From Henricia sp. BOLD:AAB3569 (Eukaryota; Echinodermata; Asteroidea; Spinulosida; Echinasteridae), in contig JBBELK010000691.1 of NCBI GenBank assembly GCA_037783545.1, positions 821,001 through 885,000 on the forward strand: a DNA stretch of 64,000 nucleotides, in the 5' to 3' direction. Below the pieces are notes generated by a model, which was not told where the DNA came from, did not search any database, and saw only the letters and a program-made list of their open reading frames with translations. Positions 46,601 to 54,000 of this stretch are shown here, piece by piece. The translations under genes and the position numbers were made by a program. Position 1 is the stretch's first letter; the number at the start of each line of letters is the position of its first letter.

Positions 46601-47003
46601 TTTCTAGTTCGTGGACCCCAGGTACCGCCATTTTCTTGATATCTGCAAGGGTTTTCATGAGGTACTCCACGCAGTAAACTTCGTTTGCCCGGGAGCCTGC
46701 GGGCCGGGGACCGAGACCGGTTATCGCGGCGACGTGTGCCCGGGCGCGCTCCTCAACAAACTCCCCCGTGCTGCCGTGCTCGGCCACGGTCTTGGCCGGT
46801 GGAAGACGGTGGTAACTCCAAGACGCCAATGCGAATAGTGCAAGCACGTAGACCAAAATGTAGGCGAATATCCTCTCGGAAAGGTATCGAGAGGGTAACT
46901 TTTTGGTTTGTTTTGCAATCTGGATGCCATTTTGGACGGAATTTGGCAGGTTTTCGGTGCCGCAAATTCGATGACGAACTTCTTTTCGTGCGTTCTTCTC
47001 CAT
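27197..47003 (-). CDS. ERMP1: Endoplasmic reticulum metallopeptidase 1 (ERMP1), 13 exons
   Basis: Exons are 47003-46412, 43465-43232, 41495-41349, 38247-38155, 36601-36398, 35826-35594, 33425-33236, 32668-32475, 31590-31438, 30365-30163, 28681-28569, 28137-27962 and 27364-27197. Phases close perfectly: 2,700 nt, 899 aa (human 904). A transmembrane helix at residues ~45-63 precedes an M28 zinc-peptidase domain. Expected metal and catalytic residues are visible: H189 and D191 (HFDTV), D201 (GASDDA), E235/E236 (NGAEEN), E262 (NLEAAG) and H338 (YHTKYD). A multipass membrane region follows from residue ~390. The C-terminal luminal region ([31 protein letters not shown]) also matches. The enzyme sits in the ER membrane, and its substrates are largely unknown. 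ATG 47003 has a good context; an in-frame upstream ATG at 47036 would add 11 residues. It appears fully functional. Confidence 0.95.
27500..27677. mobile_element. MITE, family D, with TA-type ends
   Basis: The inverted ends are ACAGTAAACTCTTGTTATAA and TTATAGCGCTC-containing sequence ending TTTACTG. It directly abuts the family B element that starts at about 27678. Both lie in the last ERMP1 intron. Confidence 0.8.
27678..27815. mobile_element. MITE, family B (left end eroded)
   Basis: The right end GGCCGCCCATACAAAGGGCC and the interior AGGTTTTCATATTTAAATGG and ATAGATCCACAAAGTGCCTA match family B. The left arm is worn (AGACTCTTTGAGC). A fragment resembling the end of family M (GGGAACAAGACGAAAAC) follows at about 27890. 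Confidence 0.7.
28345..28400 (-). repeat. tRNA-like SINE fragment
   Basis: On the minus strand it reads GGAGGTCGTGGGTTCGAGTC, then CCACCTGAGCACG: a good T-arm (box B) and 3' acceptor half. No matching 5' half is visible. I call it a truncated SINE or tRNA pseudogene. Confidence 0.5.
28691..28722. repeat. (ATA)n microsatellite, tail of a LINE
   Basis: About ten ATA units form the 3' tail of the LINE remnant that occupies 28740-29460 on the minus strand. Read on the minus strand this is a TAT-rich tract ending 8 bp before the acceptor AG of ERMP1 exon 11. Confidence 0.9.
28740..29460 (-). mobile_element. Non-LTR retrotransposon remnant (CR1/L2-like RT C-terminus)
   Basis: Two minus-strand frames together read as the C-terminal part of a CR1/L2/jockey-type reverse transcriptase. 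The first has [16 protein letters not shown] and [14 protein letters not shown]. The second has [53 protein letters not shown] and a closing [10 protein letters not shown] frame change near 29220 and the missing 5' part make it a dead, 5'-truncated copy, as is usual for LINEs. It lies in the ERMP1 intron between exons 10 and 11, in the same orientation as the gene. Confidence 0.9.
30036..30115 (+). repeat. tRNA-derived SINE head, family S1 (best preserved)
   Basis: It reads GCCTCATAGCTCAGCTGGTA, GAGCATCTACCCGGTGAATC, then a box-B-like GGTTTTAATCCCGATAGGG and ACATGATTTTTACCTCATTC. The polarity is opposite to the host gene ERMP1. The T-loop TTTTAAT departs from the tRNA consensus. Confidence 0.7.
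30811..31332. mobile_element. CAACTG-rich palindromic MITE, family I, copy 2
   Basis: The ends TTTAAGCCTAGCGTACATCG and CGATGTACGCTAGGCTTTAG match copy 1, but this copy is about 520 bp. The difference includes tandem GGGAGCAACT units near 30876-30905. It lies in the ERMP1 intron between exons 9 and 10. Confidence 0.85.
32945..33152 (-). repeat. tRNA-derived SINE, family S2
   Basis: On the minus strand a Leu-tRNA-like head (GTTATGGCCGAGCGGTCTAG, box B GGTTCGATTCCGG) is followed by a body with CTTGAGCAAGGCACTCAACC. It ends in a TTTATTTATTTATTTATAT tract, the complement of its tail. It lies in the ERMP1 intron between exons 7 and 8. Confidence 0.8.
34927..35070. mobile_element. Palindromic MITE, family C
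   Basis: The ends TATAGACCGTGTCGAATAGC and GCTATTCGATATGGTCTATA enclose GTGCAACCATGCATGTCC. It is about 144 bp and folds fully. It lies in the ERMP1 intron between exons 6 and 7. Confidence 0.88.
35225..35318 (-). repeat. tRNA-derived SINE head, family S1
   Basis: The minus strand shows CTTATAGGTCATCTCATAAA, then GGGTTCGAATCCTGATGAAG and CATATGATTTTTCTCTCATT. The box B is intact but the A-box half has decayed. It sits immediately beside the family M MITE. Confidence 0.65.
35323..35528. mobile_element. MITE, family M
   Basis: The ends are TATAGACCTTTATCACGGTG and its inverse complement CACCGTGATAAAGGTCTATA. The interior has TTTGTCTTGTTCCCCATAGT and GGGACCAAACTATTTTTTTC. A second copy at 59028-59427 is split by another MITE. 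This copy ends 66 bp short of ERMP1 exon 6 (35594), beyond its donor. Confidence 0.85.
36811..36866. mobile_element. Short deletion derivative of MITE family C
   Basis: AATAGACTATCGAAGAGCTG and a decayed inverse complement end TATAGACC surround only a short interior. The copy is about 56 bp and keeps CCATCTTGTAGGGC. Confidence 0.55.
37925..38056. mobile_element. MITE, family B
   Basis: The interior GGTTTTCATATTTAAATGAT followed by GTGACAATAGATCCACAAAG and the right end ATGGCCGCCCATGCAATGGC match family B. The left arm is eroded. It lies 99 bp from ERMP1 exon 4 (38155). Confidence 0.75.
39863..40025. mobile_element. MITE, family D, with TA-type ends
   Basis: The ends are TACAGTAAACTCATTATAG and ACACGAGTTTACTGTA. 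The interior has AGCTTTATATCCAGAGAGCGC. It lies in the ERMP1 intron between exons 3 and 4. Confidence 0.85.
40253..40631 (+). repeat. Full-length tRNA-derived SINE, family S2
   Basis: A Leu-tRNA-like head (TATGGCCGAGCGGTCTAGTG, box B GGTTCGATTCCGG) leads to a body with GGGATGTAAAGCCGTTGGTC and AAGATCCCAGAGCATTTC. It ends in a long AAT microsatellite (about 40597-40630). This is the most complete of the S2 copies. It is antisense within an ERMP1 intron. Confidence 0.88.
41010..41150 (-). repeat. tRNA-derived SINE, family S1
   Basis: On the minus strand CTCATAGCTCAGCTGGTAGA, GCATCTTCCCGGTGAGTCAG and GGGTTCGAATCCCGATAAGA form a nearly complete tRNA-like unit, followed by TTACGATTTTTCACTCATCC. 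Other family members share the same 3' extension, so it is a SINE. It lies in the ERMP1 intron between exons 3 and 4. Confidence 0.75.
41692..41706. repeat. G homopolymer (15 G)
   Basis: An uninterrupted G run sits in the ERMP1 intron between exons 2 and 3. Such runs are slippage-prone and can join G-quadruplexes; nothing else marks it as functional. Confidence 0.9.
43583..43678 (-). pseudogene. Partial tandem duplicate of ERMP1 exon 2
   Basis: This segment repeats the 5' part of ERMP1 exon 2 and its splice acceptor, 118 bp upstream of the true exon in transcript order. It translates as [20 protein letters not shown] before an indel shifts the frame relative to [13 protein letters not shown]. 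The metal-binding D is retained. There is no downstream half and no obvious donor matching the true exon. If its acceptor were used, the frame would run into a stop within about 170 nt. It is most likely a degenerate duplicate. Confidence 0.85.
44457..44614. mobile_element. MITE, family C
   Basis: The ends TATAGACAGTATCAAATAGA and GTGGCTATTCAATACGGTCTATA match family C, with the interior GTGCAACCATGCATGTCC. It lies in ERMP1 intron 1. Confidence 0.85.
45650..45880 (-). repeat. SINE (family S2) split by a G-rich minisatellite
   Basis: The tRNA-like head on the minus strand (CCTTGGCCGAGTGGTTTGGG and GGGTTTGAACC) lies at 45812-45872. The body's GCTCAAGGGCACAGG is at about 45673. Between them about 100 bp of GGGGGGAGGGAGGGGGGT units expand the element (45700-45803). 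The expansion is a strong G-quadruplex candidate. Confidence 0.75.
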
Positions 47004-47699
47004 CGCCGTTTCGCAAATAAATCTTGCGATACACATGCGACACGTACACGCCGATACTGAATGCACTGTTTATGCTGCGCGCACAATCAATGAAGACGTC
47101 AGGCACATCACAGCCAACGACTGTTTTATGTACCATCTTTTTGACTGGCAGCAGCATTAATTCCAAAAAATCAACAGAATCTTCAGGGGTCTGTTCACAC
47201 AACTTACAATCCTTACTTTTAGTGTATTTATTTCAATATGCAAATTGCAACACCTAATTTTCCACTGCATGTAAGTACTCTGAAAAAATATATTGTTAGC
47301 AATGACTATTATAAGTTTTAAAAAACTGCACTAAAACAAAAATGTAAAAGCTAAATTACAAAAATATGAACTGTGTACACCTTTTGAACAATGTTTTCAA
47401 AAAATGGTTCTGGAAAATCTGCATGCAAAAATTTGAGTCCGAAAATTGTAAAGCACCAAAAGTTGTACTGATTTTCATTTTTATGCTAAAAAATACTGTT
47501 CTTTTCCATGCAAGGTTTTCTTTAAATAGGATTCAAAGACTCAAAAATGTCTTTATGCACTCGTGATTTGTTCTATTTATATCCTTAAGATGTTTTTAAA
47601 ACCTTCAGCATAAAAACATGCTCTTCAAAAGAGGTTTTTTTCATTCTTTGGCTTCATTACAATAATAAACTATGGACAGGATGTATAGTTAATGATCCT

Positions 47700-48001
47700 T
47701 TACGTCACTGACGGTCTATCAGTTACTCTGGCAACAAGATTAGACATGGCATCGCCGATACGGGATACTGCATCTATCATGTCCCTTGGGTTATCGTGGG
47801 TGCCTGCAATTAAATCAAACAAAATTAGGTAATGATTATCCTGGTATAAAAATAAAAAAATTTCATAACTAATGAGGAAAACCTTTAAAATGTTTAAAAT
47901 ACTGTTTTTTTAAATAATTGTTTTTTCTTTCTTTCTTCCTATGTTTGGTTGTTTAATTTCAATGGTGATTAGGCACCATGCCCCCCACCACCCACCACCC
48001 C

Positions 48002-48033
<32 letters not shown>

Positions 48034-51000
48034 CGCTGCCCCACCCCCTAGGTGGGGGTTTGGTCACATTTTTCATGCCCTAGGGTGGGGCATTTGACCC
48101 TTTTAAATAACATTTTCTGTGCATTTGTATACAAGACACGCATGTTTTGCACCCGAGGGTGGGGATTTTTGTCACCTTAATGTTGCCCCAGGGGTGGGGA
48201 TTTGGTCACGCTAAAAGTGACAATCTGGTAGCCCGGGGGAAGGGGGGAGGGAGGGGTGGGGGAAACAATTGATAGGTGCATAATGCTCCTGAATCTTCCA
48301 AATTCAATGAATGCTTTTTCACACATTCTGGAAAAGTAGTCCTTGAACAGCTAATTTTCATTTATTGAAAAGAACTTCGAAAATGTGCTTTCACTCTGAG
48401 ATTTTATAAATAATTATTTGCAATATTCTCTCCTTACCTCTTGGTCGTCTGGTGCGCATAAATGTGGGCGGCGGCTTGAAGGTGATGGGCGGGACACACT
48501 CAGGGGAGGCGGCCTCATCTGCAGATGTACAGAAAGTTCACAAGTTATCTTCGAAACAAAGATCACAGAATCACAGAAATAAGCAACGGCTTTTAAATAT
48601 TAATTTCATTTGGAACTAACTGTGTTCTTTTATGGAGTCACATGACCTGAACGATGGAGCTTCTTTTCCCATTACAATTAAAAAGTACTGGTCGCAAAAA
48701 AACTCCGACTGAAAAATATCCGACTAAATTTGCATGGTCAAGTCAAGGTTACAAATAAAGTACTTACCATGATCATTAACTGGAAATGCCTCCTTTAGTT
48801 GCTTAACGATCTCATTCATCTCAGCTTCTTCAGAAGGAAACACCCTCGATGCCGATATGTTGGAAAACATGACTGTTGATTGGTCAGTAAGATGAGCTGG
48901 GAGGAGTGGCCTGGATGCAAATGTGCCTGGAGTCATTGCTGATTGGTTGAGATTGTAAGGTGGGCGGAGCAAGGTGCTGTCAATTAAGCCTGGAGTCATT
49001 GCTGATTGGTTGAGATTGTAAGGTGGGCGGAGCAAGGTGCTGTCAATCGAGCCTGGAGTCATCGTTGGATTGGTCCTTTCAAGTTGGTGGTTTGGTTGTA
49101 CTCTTACAGATTGGTCCATTGAGAGTGGTGGGCGGATTGATACAATGTCAGTCATGGATTCTGGCTTTACTGATAGGTTGACTTGATCAGGTGGGCGGAG
49201 TTTGTTACTGTCATTTACATGTTCTACATATTCATTGAGCATGACATCACCGTGAGCTGCAATGACACCATTGTGGTGTTGGGTTCGAGTAGCACCATGA
49301 TAGGATGATAATGTGGGCGGAGCTGTCTGATCCATATTGGTCCTTGTGGGAGGAGCATGAAGTGAAGGGGCGGAGTCTAGATGATTTGGCATGTACATGG
49401 AGGTACTAGCTTTAGGAAATGGTTGCTTCTGAAATGTGAGGCGATAACGCATTGATAAAGATGACGTCAAAATGAAAATGAACATGGCAGAGGCAGATAG
49501 GATTGAGAGCGTGAAATTTCAGAATGGTAATGAGAAAAATACAACAAATCATATGGTATGATAATGGCATCTTATATAGCGCACATATCTATCCTGTGGG
49601 ATACTCATGGCGCTTTACACATTATCACCCTGGTCATTGGGCACAACTGATCCCTGGGGAGTACGCAGCCCCGGCAGCCTGCCACACAAGCACTTAACGG
49701 CTGCGACCCTTGCAGGTACCCATTTACTCCTGGGTGGAGAGAGGCAACTTATGGCAAAGTGCCTTGCCCAAGGGGAAAATGGGAGACTCAAAAATGTGAT
49801 CTGGACACGCTCCTTCAAATGGAATAAATAAATCCTTTAATGAACTCAAATGTGGAAATAGCTCATCAATTCATAAATATCAGCAACCAACCTCCTTGAG
49901 TAACTCCTTAAGTGTCTTGAGTTGTCTCTCCAGCTGCCTGTTTTGCTCCTCCAAGACATCTTGCCTTGCTCTTATCAACTCCGCCTCAGCGCCCGAGTTG
50001 CTTCCATCACTCGATGCATCAATCTCATAATTAATTTGATCACCGTTGTGGATGGGTGCCGATATCCGCCGATTCTGAACCAGTTGATCAACGTCATTCA
50101 TCAGTTCTCTATACAAAAATAAATTTCAAGCACTTAGCTGTGTCAGTGTTAGAAAAGAGAGAGAAATGTCTCTAATTTCAGCATTCAATAACATCGAACA
50201 AAATTTTATTTTAATTCACTCACTCATTTTCTTGTTCCAAAGCGTTGATCATATTTTCCAAATGTCTTCGTTCTAGAGAGAGATCCCGAAACGATTCCTG
50301 GCTTTTGACGGACGCCTTCAATGAGTCGGGAGATGGGTCAGATGATCGCATACAATCATTTGGAGATGGAGCAGAATTGCTTAAAGATGGGATTAAGGAA
50401 GGTGCAATATCTTCGACAACAGCCAACCTATGAAATGAATTCACAGTTTGAATTTTTAAAAATAGGATTTTGGAGTTAAAAGAGTTTGATTCATCAAGAT
50501 TTCAGAAAATTTGAGAAAAGTTATCTATCTGCCTTAAAGATTCCAAGTATTACTTTTAATAAAATTATGAATGACAATATTAGTGATTCTCAGTGAATAT
50601 TGAGTAGTATATGTACATAAAAATTACAGAATAACAATAGTATAAAAAAAATAATTACTGTTCAGAAATGCGTCCCAAATGATAATGCATGTCGTTCTTG
50701 CTCTCGCTTGGGTTCCTGTTTAAAATAAAAACAGCAAAAAGAGCCTTGTATATAACTTAATAAAAAATTAACTCACTGAGTGTGAATTTTCATTCATGAG
50801 AACATTGCATACAAGTGACTTATGTATTATTGATTGCCGCAGTGTTCTAGGAGTGCACTGCTAGGAACAATAAATCTGAACAAATCTCAATATTTGAACC
50901 AAACTGTTGAATTATAATTCTAGTTGGCCATCAATAAACACATTCGTAAAATGACTACTTAATAACTTTCTTAATAACCTTTGACATTGTTACCTATATC

Positions 51001-54000
51001 TGAAGTCTGTATCCGTGTCATCTACAGGTAGATAGTTTGGTTTGTTTCCTTTGCTGCGTTTCATACTCAGCTTGTTGCGTATCGTCTTGGCAAACGCCCG
51101 GATGTCTTCAGTCGATGTCGTCTACAAGTCCAAAATCAAAAAGCAATTTCTTGGTAATGATGTGATTCCAAAATTATTAATTTCAATAATCATTTCTCCA
51201 TGCTGAGAGCCATTATTCGCAATACATATTTTTCAAATATGGGATACAAACAATATAGGTTAATCATTTCCGAGGTAGGAATTGAACCCACAACCACCTC
51301 CTTTCAGGTACAGATGTATCTTGACCACAGAGCGTGCTCTACCAACCCCATGCTAGCTCGTCCTAAACTGCCCAATACTGCCAATCTTCATTTTTCTTAC
51401 CCCAAACACATACTCCTGGGTTGGGTGAGTTACTTTGTGTTTCTTGGACGTCAAACCAACAAAGAAGCATTCCTGGCACATGTCGTAATTGAGACATTTG
51501 AGACATCGGAAGCGAAGTCCGATGATTGGAAATAGTTTGCATATGTTGCACTTAGCTTCATGCCGCACTGAAGACAAAAACATTCCAGTTAAGATTTTAA
51601 AGATTTTTAAAAAAAGTTCCTCTGGAATTAATAAAAATGGCAAAATAAAAAAAAACTGAGCTGAAGAATATTTAGGTGCAAACGTTTGTTAAACTAAAAA
51701 TCAAAATCAAATCACATACAATTTTAAGAGGATATCTTCTTTTTTTCTTAGATTGTTCCACAAGGAAATTACAAGAGCACTTTAAATTGAAAGCTTTTAT
51801 GAACAATAAAGGAATGAAACAAACTTTAGGCACATACATGTACTATCAACTTACTGTTTTCCGATGTTGCCAACCGGTGCATTGTGGGTAACCAAGCAAT
51901 CGTCTGTGGTTCGGCCGACAGCCAATTCATGTATCTGTCCTGTGAAACGGTTGTTCCAATAATCTATACAGCAAAACATCAATGTCATCTTCAGATTTCC
52001 ATAATTAGACCCAACCCTCTTTCCAACATCTCCAAGGTTCGTTCTTTTGATTACATCCAAAATCAGACTGGTAGGTCTGAGGACAGCCAGTCCACAGTTT
52101 CATTGTCAAGAGCTAGCAGCCTACCATCACCATTTAAAGGGCCAAAGATGGTGCACTCAAGCAGAGGGTACAAAGAGAATGAAAAACACCCTAATGAAAT
52201 TATGGTCCCGAACAAATGAAAACAACTGCATGGAGCTGCCAACGTTAGTGTTCTGTACCAAATAAATTAGTGCTGTATCAAATAAATTATGTTCATGACG
52301 TTTGCTAAAGGGCGAGGTTGCACCATTTATAACAAGAAAACACATCCAGCCAAATAATTATATCTAGTTAATTGCATGCATTTTGTTCACTTACCGTTTC
52401 AAAACAGCTGTTGACCGCTGCACTGGCGTTTCTCCCCAAAGCACTACTTTCATTGATCAATTCAGTTATCTGTTTAACAAATCAACAAAATGTGTCAGAA
52501 AAATCTTACTATTTCATTATTTTGCCACAGTTTAACTTCTTGACAGAGCGCCAATGTACACCGAGTAAAACGTTCATAATAATAGCACTGTTAATGCAAG
52601 CTGCTTATAACAAGATTGCAGGTCCCAATCCTGTGTCCTTTATTGTACTAATTCCTGATAATACAAAGTCCCTGTTATAACAACTTGGCTCCACCGGGAT
52701 TCGAACCGCGGACCCTCGGCTTAAACAAGCAGACGCCCTACCAATTGAGCTATGAAGCCAACTGGTGGTCTCGAATCACGGTATTGCAGTTGTTCCTCAA
52801 TTATTGGGATTGGCTATCACATAAGCTTAATAAACCCTACAATGAGATAACCACCTCTCCCAGAGATCCTTTTTTAAAATTATAAATCATGCCTTACTCT
52901 GATGAGGTCTTGCAGGAATGCTGTCATATTCCTTCGGCTGATTCCATCAGCTCGATCAGTCAACTGTTGATACCAGTCTGAATGAAAGCAAGGAAGGTAG
53001 CATTGTATTTACAATCTTTGATGTACAAAAGAGCAAACATGAAGATTATGAAAAGACTCACAAATTCCACTGTTTCGTTCAAGATTTGTTTTTACTGGCA
53101 GATTTTGTTTATCACTGTGTTAGTAAGAAGCTGACATTTAAGACAAACTTCAAATTTATTGTTTAAGGTGAAAGTATCCCTAAGCACAAACAGTTACCTG
53201 CAAGGCACAGACCTCAATAAAACAACACAAATTGGGCAGCAAATATAACAAAAGTTGTTGGATACTATATAGAATGTCTCATCGCACGATTGATTTTACA
53301 AGAGAGAATTATACTCACAGTGATATTTGTCAATAATCCCAGATTCACACAAAGCCACAATGCAAACCTTGGTTGATAATACCTTGATGTAGCCAGTGCG
53401 AGTCCTAAAAACACAAATAAGAAAACAGAAAAGAAAGAAAAATATAGTGAAAATTCATATTAACAAATCTTATTAACAAGATTTAAATGTACATGTACAG
53501 TAAAAACTCTGGGCTTTATAGACATAATCTCACATACTCATCATAAAGGTTAAGAATCCAGTTGACCAGCATATCAGTGCTGAAATCCACATCAAGCATG
53601 CTGCCGTGTCTCCGAGCTCTGGTCACCTACAGTGTGAGAGAGATTAAAAAGCATTTTTGTTAGTTTCCAATAATGAATGTTGGTCAGTATAATGGTTTAT
53701 AATTATATACCCTTCTTTTTCTTTTTTTTATGGGCAAATATTACTTCCACTTATTATAATTTGTTTTTGTTTACAAAATTATACTTTGCCATTTTAAATT
53801 AGGAAAATGAATTACCCGTAATAGTATTAACTGGAACTCAAGCCCTCTTTAGCCAAATACACAAGGTATTGAATGATTAAATATTGAATATTGATTAAAT
53901 ATTGAACCAGCTTTTTATTTATCTGCTGAAGTTTATAGAAAAAAATCAATTGAAGTCAAACCTGAAACATCTCATACGTAATGTTACGCAGCTGAATGAT

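Noticed and set aside
47004..47066. Upstream extension of the ERMP1 start
   Set aside because: The open frame continues to 47066 only through a GTG. The ATG at 47036 is possible but would add a Cys-rich stretch; the ATG at 47003 has the better context.
52681..52765. Functional tRNA gene on the minus strand
   Set aside because: The same cloverleaf with different anticodon arms recurs at 8221, 25629 and 61505 with identical non-tRNA 3' extensions, which is a SINE pattern.
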